From the IMG/VR virus record IMGVR_UViG_3300023215_000864, positions 1 to 25,251 of that record: a stretch of DNA of 25,251 bases; one strand, written 5' to 3'. Numbering within the stretch: the stretch's first letter is position 1; every line of letters starts with the position of its first letter. A model generated the notes under the pieces. The model was given only the letters and a program-made list of their open reading frames with translations. It was not told the origin of the DNA and made no database searches. This document shows positions 1 to 8,136 of the stretch, in pieces. Both the position numbers and the translations under genes were made by a program. This DNA is from a virus.

Positions 1-9
1 GAGACTTAA

Positions 10-939
10 ATGGCAAATATAAAAATAAGTGAATTAACTTTAGTAACACCAGCATCCGCTGATGAAATGGTTGTTGTCGATGCAACCGACAGTGCCTCTA
101 AACGAATTACAGTAGGCTCTCTACCTGATACAACCTACACAGCATCTGGTGTAGTTTCTATAGATGGTTCTAATGCAATCACTTCAACAGCAACCGTAAA
201 CGATACAGATGCCAACCTTAAAGCAAGGGCTAACCACACTGGCACACAGGCAGCCTCTACTATTTCTGATTTTGATACAGAGGTTGCTAACAATACAGCA
301 GTCACGGCAAATACAGCAAAGGTAACAAACGCCACACATACTGGAGATGTAACAGGTGCTACAGCTCTTACTATTGCTGATGATGCAGTAGACATCGCCC
401 ACTTAAGCGCTACAGGAACAGCAAGTGCAACTACATTCTTACGTGGTGATAACTCTTGGGTAGTGCCTACCGACACCAACACAACCTATTCAGTTCAAGA
501 CGGTGAGCTATCGCAAAACAATCTCACTAATACACTAAAGGGCTATTACGATACTGGCTATACCCATTCCCAAGCAGCACACGCACCGAGTGGTGCAGAA
601 GCTAACGCTGCCAATACTGCGATTACAACCGCAGATACTTCTTGGTCAGGCTCACAAAGAGGCACACCTTCTGTTGTGACAGATGGCACACTTGACCTTA
701 ATACTGCCAACAACTTTAAGTACACCCCTGCTGCTGCCGATACTCTTGAATTTAGTAACGAAACTGCTGGACAGGCTGGCTTTATTACAGTGATTAATCC
801 ATCGGCTTACACCATCTCTTTAGGCTCTGAGGTAAAGAAAGGCGCATCGTGGGATGTGTCCACAGCAGGTACTTATCTGGTGTCTTATTACAGTGATGGT
901 ACTAGCGTTTATGTTTCAGCAAGCGAGGCTCTTAGCTAA
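10..939 (+). CDS. Tail fibre protein
   Basis: This 309-residue protein is low-complexity and Thr/Ala/Ser/Asn-rich, like phage fibre shafts. It carries fibre phrases such as NHTGTQ followed by STISDF (about residues 75-90), a THTGDVTG element (about 111-118), and a LSATGTASATTFLRGDNSW segment near 133-151 that is common just before receptor-binding tips. The C-terminal 80 residues look like a compact beta domain. The start follows a TAA directly (TAAATG), so an upstream gene probably ends at base 9. The stop overlaps the next start as TAATG, so the two fibre genes are likely co-translated. Role inferred: trimeric fibre or fibre adaptor at the tail. Gene-level certainty is high; receptor is unknown. 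Confidence 0.8.
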   Translation: MANIKISELTLVTPASADEMVVVDATDSASKRITVGSLPDTTYTASGVVSIDGSNAITSTATVNDTDANLKARANHTGTQAASTISDFDTEVANNTAVTANTAKVTNATHTGDVTGATALTIADDAVDIAHLSATGTASATTFLRGDNSWVVPTDTNTTYSVQDGELSQNNLTNTLKGYYDTGYTHSQAAHAPSGAEANAANTAITTADTSWSGSQRGTPSVVTDGTLDLNTANNFKYTPAAADTLEFSNETAGQAGFITVINPSAYTISLGSEVKKGASWDVSTAGTYLVSYYSDGTSVYVSASEALS

Positions 940-3407
940 TGAGCGTCCTTAACACAGGTCTAGCAACACCAGCTTCAGGCTACGACATCCCCAACTCGTT
1001 AAGATTTAATGACGATGATTCTGCTTATCTAAGCTGGACACCGAGTAGTGCTGGTAATCAAAAGACTTGGACATTCAGTGCTTGGACTAAATTAGATTAC
1101 TTTACATCTGGACAACACGCTTTATTCTCAGCGAGAAGCACATCAACCGACCAGTTTACTATCTGGCATCAGTCTAATAAGTTTGTGATGGAGTCTGGTG
1201 GTGGTAAAGGTAATATTAGTATAAACGCCTTAACTAGGGATTCTTCTGCTTGGTATCACCTTATGTTTGTGTTAGATGCGTCAAATGGTACAGCATCAGA
1301 GAGAGCAAGAATTTATATTAATGGTGTAAGGCAAGATGTTACAACAAGTACTTCATTCTCTGACGCAGACCACGGTGTAAATTCTGCTATCGCCCACAAC
1401 ATCTCAGCAGAGGCATCCACCAACTCTAATTTTTATGGAGGCTACCTAGCAGAAGTCAACTTCATTGATGGCTTTGCCAAAGACCATACACACTTCGGTG
1501 AAACTGACGAAACATACGGACACTGGAAAGCTAAAGAATACACACACAGTGACGGCTATGGCACAAACGGCTTCTACCTTGATTTTAAACTATCCGCAGA
1601 TAGTGCAAGTGGTCTAGGCAATGATGCTTCTAGTAATAGTAACAATTGGACACCGAACAATTTAGATACATATGACCAGATGCTGGACAGCTCAACGAAT
1701 AACTTCTCTACCCTTAATCCTTTAAAACAAAAAGATGTTACATTGTCTGAGGGTAACTTAAAGTCATTTGGTGGAACAGGTGGTTCAGGTGATGTTCTAA
1801 CTCATAGCACCTTCGGAGTATCTTCTGGCAAGTGGTATGCAGAGTTTGCTTATACAGCAATAAGTGGTACGTCTAGTCCTGAAGCCGCGTATGCTGTTGG
1901 TATACAAAAAACAGAATCAACAGGTTCAACTGATTTAAGTTATAGATATTATGCTTATTGGGGTACTAAGTATAAAGACAGCGATGAGCCGGAAACTTAT
2001 GGCGTTGCATATACTGCTGGAGACATTATCGGCATCGCATTTGATGCTGAAAACGGTGCTGTTTATTTCAGTAAGAATGGAGCTTGGCAGAGCAGCGCAA
2101 CTGCAACAGAGATAGCAAACGGCACAACTACTAATGCTGCATTTACAGGCATATCTGGAGAGTACAATTTCTATGGTACTAGGATGGGTGGAACTGAACA
2201 CACTGGTGTTTGGAACTTCGGTCAGGACTCAACCTTCGCAGGTAACGAAACAGGTTCTGCTGGTCCTTACACAGATGATAACAACACAGGTCTAGGAGAC
2301 TTTTACTACACCCCACCTTCAGGATTCCTCGCTCTGTGTACTAAGAACTTAGCTGACCCTGCTGCTGGACTTTGGTCTGGTGGTGATAATCAGGCGTTTA
2401 ATACGGTGCTATATACTGGTGATGGTGACCCGAGAACCATAAGCGGAGTAGGCTTCCAACCAGACTGGGTGTGGACAAAACCAAGAAACAATAGTGGTTC
2501 TCATGTCTTAGTTGATGCTGTTAGAGGTAATACAAAACTCCTAGAAACTAATTCTACTGGTATAGAGCAAACTACTTCTTCTGGTATTACTGGGTTTAAT
2601 GGTGATGGATATACATTAGGCACAGGAAATGATTGGAATGTTAGTGGTGATACCTTTGTATCTTGGAACTGGAAAGCTGGCAACGAAACACTCGGTACTG
2701 GAGCTTTCACACAGGGAACAATACCCTCAACTTGTAGTCGTAATGCAGATGCTGGCTTCTCGATTGTGTCTTATGAGGGTACAGGCTCTAGCAATTCTAC
2801 AGTTGGACACGGACTATCTTCAGTACCAGAGATGATTATCACCAAAAATAGGGACTCTGCAACAGCAGGAGAAAATTGGAATACATACCATTCAGCGATT
2901 GGAGAAACCAAATACCTAAGACTTAATACAACGGGTGAAGCAAGTACATACGCTATGTGGGCTGACACAGCACCAACAACTTCGGTTTTTAGTATTAGGG
3001 AAAATGATTCACACACTAACGTAGATGATGACAATTACATCGCCTACTGCTTCCACTCTGTCGATGGCTACTCAAAGGTGGGTTCTTATACTGGTAATGC
3101 TTCAACGGACGGCACATTTGTTTACACGGGATTCAGACCAGCTTATGTGATGATTAAGTCAGCGGATGCTGCTGAAGCTTGGTATTTGTTTGACACTGCA
3201 CGTTCTCCCGCTAATTTAGCAATAGAAAATCTATACCCGAGTCATTCTAATGCTGAAGATGATGCAGGCTCTGGCAACCGAGCTATTGATATACTCTCAA
3301 ACGGTTTTAAAATGAGAGGCTCTGACGCATCAAATAACGGTGATGGTAACGCACACATCTACCTAGCCTTCGCAGAACACCCTTTCAAATACTCAACCGC
3401 CCGATAA
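939..3407 (+). CDS. Large lectin-like tail fibre/receptor-binding protein
   Basis: This is an 822-residue protein. Residues about 20-215 look like a LamG/concanavalin-type jelly roll, with a WTFSAWTKLD start and an AEVNFIDG end. Residues about 290-440 resemble a SPRY/B30.2-like fold, with KWYAEFAYTA, IGIAFDAENGAVYFSKNG and a WNFGQD end. From about 485 to the C-terminus there are three diverged repeats with the pattern GFQPDWVWTK, DAVRG, FVSWNWKAG; this pattern is frequent in marine phage fibre proteins (DUF7483-like, from memory). These are carbohydrate-binding or host-recognition folds, so receptor binding at the cell surface is the likely role. It starts at TAATG, overlapping the previous gene. 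Domain limits are judged by eye. Confidence 0.78.
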   Translation: MSVLNTGLATPASGYDIPNSLRFNDDDSAYLSWTPSSAGNQKTWTFSAWTKLDYFTSGQHALFSARSTSTDQFTIWHQSNKFVMESGGGKGNISINALTRDSSAWYHLMFVLDASNGTASERARIYINGVRQDVTTSTSFSDADHGVNSAIAHNISAEASTNSNFYGGYLAEVNFIDGFAKDHTHFGETDETYGHWKAKEYTHSDGYGTNGFYLDFKLSADSASGLGNDASSNSNNWTPNNLDTYDQMLDSSTNNFSTLNPLKQKDVTLSEGNLKSFGGTGGSGDVLTHSTFGVSSGKWYAEFAYTAISGTSSPEAAYAVGIQKTESTGSTDLSYRYYAYWGTKYKDSDEPETYGVAYTAGDIIGIAFDAENGAVYFSKNGAWQSSATATEIANGTTTNAAFTGISGEYNFYGTRMGGTEHTGVWNFGQDSTFAGNETGSAGPYTDDNNTGLGDFYYTPPSGFLALCTKNLADPAAGLWSGGDNQAFNTVLYTGDGDPRTISGVGFQPDWVWTKPRNNSGSHVLVDAVRGNTKLLETNSTGIEQTTSSGITGFNGDGYTLGTGNDWNVSGDTFVSWNWKAGNETLGTGAFTQGTIPSTCSRNADAGFSIVSYEGTGSSNSTVGHGLSSVPEMIITKNRDSATAGENWNTYHSAIGETKYLRLNTTGEASTYAMWADTAPTTSVFSIRENDSHTNVDDDNYIAYCFHSVDGYSKVGSYTGNASTDGTFVYTGFRPAYVMIKSADAAEAWYLFDTARSPANLAIENLYPSHSNAEDDAGSGNRAIDILSNGFKMRGSDASNNGDGNAHIYLAFAEHPFKYSTAR

Positions 3408-3421
3408 CACAGGAAAATATT

Positions 3422-4042
3422 ATGTGGATATTAAATTCAATGACAATCAAAACTCCAAAGGCACTCACCATTGGAGACATTCAATACCCATCCTCTATCT
3501 TCACACGCTGGTCAAAGGCTGAGTTAGCTGAGTTAGGTATCAAACCATACCGACTCACCAGAGTAAACGAACGCTATTACTGGACAGGCAACGTCACCAA
3601 CGTAGAGACTGACGGTGAAGTGGTGGGAACACCAGAAGCCATCGCCAGAGATGTTGACAGACTCAAAGAAGGAATGCTCCAACAGATTAACTCACAAGTC
3701 TCAAACAAACAAGGTGACATTGATTGGTACTGGAGTCGTGCATCTAAAGGTGGCAAGGCAATTCCAGCAGAGATTGAGACATACGCGACAGCCATCTACG
3801 CTGACCAAGTAACTAAGGAAGCAGAGGTGAATGCCTTAGTCACTCTCGAGGATGTAATGGCTTATGAATCTGTGCCTCACCTAAGTGTAAGAAAGGTCAA
3901 GCACACAGACGATGACGGTGTTGAGAGCTACGGACTGGAGACTGAAGAACATACTGTCGAAATTAACATGGTCACAGGAGGCTGGACAGAGAATCCAACT
4001 GCCGAGATTGACCCAGCATTTGTTTCATTAACAGAGGTGTAA
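3422..4042 (+). CDS. Fibre-linked phage protein, function unknown
   Basis: The protein has 206 residues and no membrane segment. AGGA at 3411-3414 sits 7 bases before ATG 3422, which favours this start over the internal ATG at 3440. The N-terminal part has the phrase YPSSIFTRWSKAELAELGI followed by YYWTG and a TPEAIARDVDRLK helix; a helical middle includes DWYWSRASKGG and an IPAEIETYATAIY helix. This organisation recurs downstream of fibre genes in marine phages. A fibre-assembly chaperone or a small tail-tip component is possible, but that is inference from position only. The C-terminus is acidic. The next gene begins directly after the stop (TAAATG). Confidence 0.6.
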   Translation: MWILNSMTIKTPKALTIGDIQYPSSIFTRWSKAELAELGIKPYRLTRVNERYYWTGNVTNVETDGEVVGTPEAIARDVDRLKEGMLQQINSQVSNKQGDIDWYWSRASKGGKAIPAEIETYATAIYADQVTKEAEVNALVTLEDVMAYESVPHLSVRKVKHTDDDGVESYGLETEEHTVEINMVTGGWTENPTAEIDPAFVSLTEV

Positions 4043-4252
4043 ATGGAAGAGAGAATCATCAATCTAGAAAGAACAAGCGAGCGACACACCGAACAAATAG
4101 AGACTCTGTTCTCGAAACTTGATTCTGTCAAGACTCAGCTTTGTTCGATTCAGAATACTTTGAATCAAATCAGATACATGTTTCTCGGTGGACTGGCTTG
4201 GTTCATTCTAACCGAGGTTGGCATTCTCACCGCACTTAAGGTGATGGCGTGA
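4043..4252 (+). CDS. Small coiled-coil membrane protein (XhlA-like topology)
   Basis: The protein has 69 residues. Residues 1-45 form a charged heptad-type helix (ERIINLERTSERHTEQIETL and onward) and residues about 48-66 form one hydrophobic segment (FLGGLAWFILTEVGILTAL). An N-terminal coiled coil with a C-terminal membrane anchor is the layout of XhlA-type haemolysin/holin partners. It is the first of five consecutive tiny membrane genes, which fits a lysis cassette. Its TGA overlaps the GTG start of the next gene. The family assignment rests on shape, not on recognised residues. Confidence 0.6.
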   Translation: MEERIINLERTSERHTEQIETLFSKLDSVKTQLCSIQNTLNQIRYMFLGGLAWFILTEVGILTALKVMA

Positions 4253-4362
4253 AGAAGGCAAAGATATATTTGGTTTTGGTTATTGGTTTGTTAGGTGTGA
4301 TTGTTGCTGGTATTGATGGCATGGAAACCGTGTTGGAGGATTACTTTTTAGCGGATGGATAA
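4249..4362 (+). CDS. 37-residue single-pass membrane protein
   Basis: A GTG start at 4249 overlaps the preceding TGA (GTGA) and gives a 37-residue protein. After a KKAK basic start it has one hydrophobic stretch (IYLVLVIGLLGVIVAGI), then a short acidic tail ending ADG. There is no separate ribosome-binding site; translation is probably coupled. The next start lies inside its last codons. The position among holin-like genes suggests a lysis role such as a holin or pinholin accessory. Alternatively it could be a non-functional overlap ORF, but the tight spacing on both sides argues for a real gene. Confidence 0.45.
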   Translation: MKKAKIYLVLVIGLLGVIVAGIDGMETVLEDYFLADG

Positions 4363-4444
4363 ACACGCTAGAGTTTGGATTTACGCCATTGCAGTTTATG
4401 TGTTTTTCGATATGGCGGCTAATATAAGGATGTTGTTATTATGA
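4355..4444 (+). CDS. 29-residue membrane peptide
   Basis: ATG 4355 overlaps the end of the previous gene and the TGA overlaps the next start (ATGA). The product has a short polar start (MDKHAR), a hydrophobic aromatic stretch (VWIYAIAVYVFFDMA) and a small C-terminal tail. It is too short for a family call. The gene is supported by the unbroken chain of overlaps and by having the same size class and hydrophobicity as its neighbours. A lysis-cassette peptide is the most economical guess. Confidence 0.35.
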   Translation: MDKHARVWIYAIAVYVFFDMAANIRMLLL

Positions 4445-4602
4445 AAATGGAATTGCCAACACTAATTGCACTCGCTGGAGTTATTGGTGGAATTATATTT
4501 ACATACGGTCAGCTTACAGGACAGGTGAGTGAACTTGAATTTAGAGTTGAACAACTCGAGACGATGATGGCAACTGCATTCGATATATATAGGAGTCAAT
4601 AA
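4441..4602 (+). CDS. 53-residue membrane/coiled-coil protein
   Basis: ATG 4441 overlaps the preceding TGA and the TAA overlaps the next start (TAATG). Residues about 5-23 are hydrophobic (LPTLIALAGVIGGIIFTYG), followed by a heptad helix (GQVSELEFRVEQLETMMAT). An N-terminal anchor plus periplasmic coiled coil is the shape of small inner-membrane spanins (Rz type), although 53 residues is shorter than usual. It could equally be a holin regulator. Its 3' end carries the AGGAG (4591-4595) that serves the next gene. Confidence 0.5.
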   Translation: MKMELPTLIALAGVIGGIIFTYGQLTGQVSELEFRVEQLETMMATAFDIYRSQ

Positions 4603-5033
4603 TGTTTGGACTACCAATTGAGATTTTGACGATGCTCATGAGTACGCTGGGCGGAGCCGCTATGAAGATGTGGAGTCAGTCACAAGCTGACCTTGCAGAT
4701 GAGAGAAACTTCCGAAAAGAACAATATATGAACGTTGAGGCTAGTATGGAGAGAGCGGGTAAGCTCAATACTCCAGAGGCATCTTGGGCTAAAAAGTTCT
4801 TGGTTGTGTCGTTTATGGCTATGGCTGCTTATATTCTCCTAGCTCCAGCTTTCGGATTATCTACACAAGTCCCAGTAGAAGTTACCTCTGGATTTAAGTT
4901 CTTGTTCTTAGACTTCACAAACACAGTAACTGAGTACATTAGCCTAGAAGGCACAGTCGTTCCATTGTGGTTAGGCCACGCTATTATGGCTGTTGTAGGG
5001 CTATATTTTGGACAATCAATTACACGCAGATAA
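4602..5033 (+). CDS. Holin-like three-segment membrane protein
   Basis: This 143-residue protein has an amphipathic N-terminal helix (residues about 3-24), a charged linker (ADLADERNFRKEQ), then membrane segments about 65-86 (KKFLVVSFMAMAAYILLAPA) and 119-138 (WLGHAIMAVVGLYFGQSI). It ends in a basic tail (TRR). The size and layout match the 3TM holin family of marine phages and gene-transfer agents. AGGAG lies 6 bases before the ATG. It closes the membrane-protein cassette and is followed without a gap by the phosphoesterase gene (TAAATG). The expected role is permeabilising the inner membrane at lysis. No endolysin is adjacent. Confidence 0.6.
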   Translation: MFGLPIEILTMLMSTLGGAAMKMWSQSQADLADERNFRKEQYMNVEASMERAGKLNTPEASWAKKFLVVSFMAMAAYILLAPAFGLSTQVPVEVTSGFKFLFLDFTNTVTEYISLEGTVVPLWLGHAIMAVVGLYFGQSITRR

Positions 5034-5786
5034 ATGAATAAAATCGGCATAGTAATACCCGATCAGCACTTCCCGATACACGATAAGAAGGCTTACTCGG
5101 TAGTTTTACAGGCGATAGAACACATCAAACCAGACCTGTTTATTAACCTTGGTGATGTCGGTGAATGGACCAGTGTTAATGGTCACAGATACAAGAGAAG
5201 GAAGCGACCACCACTTGAGTATCAGCTTCCTATGATTGATAAAGATATTGATGCGGTTAATAAAGAGATAGACAAGATGGATGCCGTGCTTGACAAGATT
5301 GGATGCACAGAAAGACACATCCTCGCTGGCAACCATGATGAATGGCTAGATGCCTTTGTTGAGGAGAATCCCTACCTAGACCAGTATATGTTTAGAAAGG
5401 CGTGTAAGTGGGATGAGAGAGGATACACCTACAGACGCTATAACACGGTGTTAGCTATCGGCAAGGCCCAATTCATTCATGGAGCCTACTGTGGTAATAA
5501 CCACGCAAAGAAACACTGTGATGTCTATGGCAATCTAATCTACGGTCATACACATGACGTAACCAGACACACGGCAACACGTTTGAATGAGAGTACAAGT
5601 GCTTGGTCGATGGGTTGTTTAAAGGATAGGTCAGCCGAGAAGAACAGATGGCTAAAAGGCAAGCCTCACAACTGGGGACATGCTTTTGGCATTGTCACTT
5701 GGTTTAAGGGCGGTGAATTTCAGTTGGATGTAATCGATATTGTTAAAGGCCAAGCCAATGTTTGGGGCAAAGTAATTAAAGGATAA
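5034..5786 (+). CDS. Calcineurin-like metallophosphoesterase
   Basis: The protein has 250 residues with the metallophosphoesterase signature in order: D10-x-H12 (PDQH), G40-D41 (NLGD), G99-N-H-D-E (GNHDE, residues 99-103), H149 (FIHG) and G171-H-T-H-D (171-175). All dimetal ligands appear present, so it is probably an active phosphodiesterase or phosphatase. Enzymes of this family act on nucleic-acid ends, cyclic or dinucleotides, or phosphoproteins; the substrate cannot be read here. It is soluble, with no signal peptide. It sits between the lysis cassette and the tail adaptor gene and is probably expressed late. A virion-associated or anti-defence signalling role is possible but unproven. 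Confidence 0.85.
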   Translation: MNKIGIVIPDQHFPIHDKKAYSVVLQAIEHIKPDLFINLGDVGEWTSVNGHRYKRRKRPPLEYQLPMIDKDIDAVNKEIDKMDAVLDKIGCTERHILAGNHDEWLDAFVEENPYLDQYMFRKACKWDERGYTYRRYNTVLAIGKAQFIHGAYCGNNHAKKHCDVYGNLIYGHTHDVTRHTATRLNESTSAWSMGCLKDRSAEKNRWLKGKPHNWGHAFGIVTWFKGGEFQLDVIDIVKGQANVWGKVIKG

Positions 5787-5788
5787 CT

Positions 5789-6457
5789 ATGACTTATAGA
5801 GAACTCATAAATGAAGTATTAATCAGACTCCGAGAAGAAACCATTGCTACTGACTGGTCTGGCAATATCAACGACTCAACAACAATAACCGATTACCAAA
5901 AAGTGATCGGCTCTTTAGTTAATGATTCCAAGCGCAATGTTGAAGGCTACCACGACTGGTTATCGCTGCGAGAAACCGCTGACATAACCACCGTATCAGG
6001 CACTAAGAATTACAATCTCAGCTCTGGTCAAGAGTTCAAAGTAGTGGATATTATCAACAACGATACAGGGCTTAATTTGGTACAGGTTAGCCGTCACTAT
6101 ATGAACAGTGTAAAGTACCCCACAGACCCCACTGGAGACCCTCTGTATTACAGTTTTAATGGCTCAGATACCTCCAACAATTTAAAGGTTGACCTTTCCC
6201 CTGTTCCGACTTCAGCACAGACCATCTCGTTTGATTTGGTGAAGTATCAGGATGAATTAAAGACCGCCTCAACAGTATTAAAAATACCCGACAAACCTGT
6301 TGTGCTTGGAGCTTGGGCGAGAGCCATTGCCGAGCGTGGTGAAGATGGTGGAACGCAATCATCTATGGCAGCCCAAGAAACCAGAGAGGCACTCACTCAT
6401 GCGGTGATGCTTGACTCTGGCAATACCCAATATGAAACCGACTGGTACGCTGTCTAA
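5789..6457 (+). CDS. Head-tail adaptor (gp4/gp11-like tail tube protein A)
   Basis: This 222-residue protein begins with a helix (TYRELINEVLIRLREE), then a segment NDSKRNVEGYHDW typical of podoviral adaptors, a small beta domain (about residues 65-155), and a C-terminal helical part (VLGAWARAIAERGEDGG and onward). This helix-beta-helix order matches the T7 gp11 and P22 gp4 adaptors that form the ring between portal and nozzle. The start lies two bases after the phosphoesterase stop. Its TAA overlaps the next ATG (TAATG), coupling it to the nozzle gene. Assignment relies on fold pattern and on the neighbouring nozzle. Confidence 0.7.
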   Translation: MTYRELINEVLIRLREETIATDWSGNINDSTTITDYQKVIGSLVNDSKRNVEGYHDWLSLRETADITTVSGTKNYNLSSGQEFKVVDIINNDTGLNLVQVSRHYMNSVKYPTDPTGDPLYYSFNGSDTSNNLKVDLSPVPTSAQTISFDLVKYQDELKTASTVLKIPDKPVVLGAWARAIAERGEDGGTQSSMAAQETREALTHAVMLDSGNTQYETDWYAV

Positions 6458-8127
6458 TGGCTAAACAACTGACCTACAGACCGCTTGATAATCTCGGTGT
6501 TAATGGGTTAAACACTCAGGCTAATCCTGCCTCACTGGATTCTACTTGGCTAACCAAGGCTGATAATATTGTTATCAGAGAATCAGGTCGTATCTCTTCA
6601 CGCAAGGGATTGAAACAAAACATCCTCAAAACCTCTGCCAAGATCGGCTCAATGGTTGAGTATAACGACTCAGGCACGAATAAAGTCTTTGCTAGTGTCG
6701 GCACAAGTATCTACACCATTGCCTTTAGCTCGCCAGACTCAGCCTTTACCTCGGCACATACCGTATCAGGTTCAACCTCGGATTGGCAGTTTGTCAACTT
6801 TAACAACAAGCTCTACGGCTTCCAGAATGGTGTTGTTCCTGTTGAGTATTCTTCTGGTTGGTCTAATTTCACTAAAAAGCCATCGGGTGTGTCTACCTTT
6901 GACCCTTCCTGTGGAATGGGTTATTACGGGCGACTGTGGGTTGGTGGAGTGACAGAAAACAACGATGTACTTTATTACTCAGATACCCTGATTGGAACTG
7001 AGTGGGCTGGTTGTACTGACCCCCAATATACAACACAAGCTACTTGTGAGACAGCAAGTGGAACATGGACAAGCAGAGCTTCTGGTTATATCGACCTTAA
7101 AAAGGTCTGGGGTGCTGATGAGATTGTCGCTATTGCGCCTTTCTATGGGCAACTGGTTATCTTTGGTAAAAGCAATATCGTCATCTATAACAATCCAACC
7201 GATCCAAATGCGGGTACATCAAGTCCAATGGCACTCACTGAGGTTATCAGAGGTATTGGCTGTGTCTCCAGAGACTCGGTTCAGGCGATTGGTGATGACC
7301 TTGTGTTCCTTTCCTCTACGGGTCTGCGTTCACTGGCTAGGACTACAGAGCTGGACAAAGTTCCACTGACAGATTTCTCGGTCAATGTTAAAGACACATT
7401 AATCAGAAACATCTCTCAAAGCACCAATGTCAAATCGGTTTATGTTGAGAATGAGGGTGTCTATGTAATGTCCTTTGTTGATTTAAATATCACCTATGTC
7501 TTTGACATGAAGTATTTCACCCCAAACAAAGCACCAAGAGTAACAATTTGGAAGTTTGACTCCGACAGAGAACCTGCCAGTCTTACCTACACCGAATCGA
7601 AGGGTTTCTTAATCGGTCAACAAGAAGGCAGCATTGCCACCTATCAAGACTATTATGACAAAGATTACTCAGGCTCTACTGTTTATACCAGCCACTCATA
7701 CACCTCATCCTTTGCTACCAACTGGATTGACTTGGGTGATAGCGTGGTTGCCTCATTGCTGAAAAAACTGAAGATGGTAATTGAAGGCGGTTCTGGCTCT
7801 AGTCTTGGTATCAAGTGGTATAAAGACTTTTCTCCAACACCCTCCAAAACCACTCAGATTGCACTCAATCCTGTAACCACTGGAACGGTGTCATTGTGGG
7901 GAGCATCCAGTTCTTTATATGGAGCAACAACAGTTTCACACACCCATGATTCAGCAGTACACCCTGCCTCAACCACTTACGCCCCTGTCTATGGACTGAG
8001 GGAATACAACACATCCTTAACAGGTTCAGCCAAACATCTAAAACTGGAAATGGATATAGAAATCAATGGTTTTGTGGCATCGCTGCAAGACGCAACCGTA
8101 CTTCACAAACAAGGAAAAATTCGATAG
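6457..8127 (+). CDS. Tail nozzle/stabilisation protein (gp12/gp10-like tail tube protein B)
   Basis: The protein has 556 residues and opens with the characteristic statement of podoviral nozzle proteins: a Gly/Asn-rich GVNGLNTQ segment, then a WLTKADNIVIRESGRISSRKG motif (about residues 31-51). Repeated beta blades follow (for example FVNFNNKLYGFQNG and VWGADEIVAIAPFYGQLVIFG), as expected for the beta-propeller nozzle. It probably seals DNA in the virion and carries fibres. An unusual Cys insert (C186, C197, W204) interrupts the blades. It overlaps the adaptor gene at TAATG and is followed by a collar-fibre gene. Confidence 0.75.
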   Translation: MAKQLTYRPLDNLGVNGLNTQANPASLDSTWLTKADNIVIRESGRISSRKGLKQNILKTSAKIGSMVEYNDSGTNKVFASVGTSIYTIAFSSPDSAFTSAHTVSGSTSDWQFVNFNNKLYGFQNGVVPVEYSSGWSNFTKKPSGVSTFDPSCGMGYYGRLWVGGVTENNDVLYYSDTLIGTEWAGCTDPQYTTQATCETASGTWTSRASGYIDLKKVWGADEIVAIAPFYGQLVIFGKSNIVIYNNPTDPNAGTSSPMALTEVIRGIGCVSRDSVQAIGDDLVFLSSTGLRSLARTTELDKVPLTDFSVNVKDTLIRNISQSTNVKSVYVENEGVYVMSFVDLNITYVFDMKYFTPNKAPRVTIWKFDSDREPASLTYTESKGFLIGQQEGSIATYQDYYDKDYSGSTVYTSHSYTSSFATNWIDLGDSVVASLLKKLKMVIEGGSGSSLGIKWYKDFSPTPSKTTQIALNPVTTGTVSLWGASSSLYGATTVSHTHDSAVHPASTTYAPVYGLREYNTSLTGSAKHLKLEMDIEINGFVASLQDATVLHKQGKIR

Positions 8128-8136
8128 GAGAATATT

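Noticed and set aside
135-482. Minus-strand open frame of 115 codons under the first fibre gene
   Set aside because: It is a shadow of low-complexity Thr/Ala-rich coding DNA on the other strand, with no ribosome-binding site or context.
939-3407. Diversity-generating retroelement target in the fibre gene
   Set aside because: No reverse transcriptase or template repeat is visible in the window; the internal repeats are diverged protein repeats.
6656-7369. Plus-strand alternative-frame open stretches inside the nozzle gene
   Set aside because: They lie wholly in a well-supported gene and their products look like frame-shifted coding sequence.
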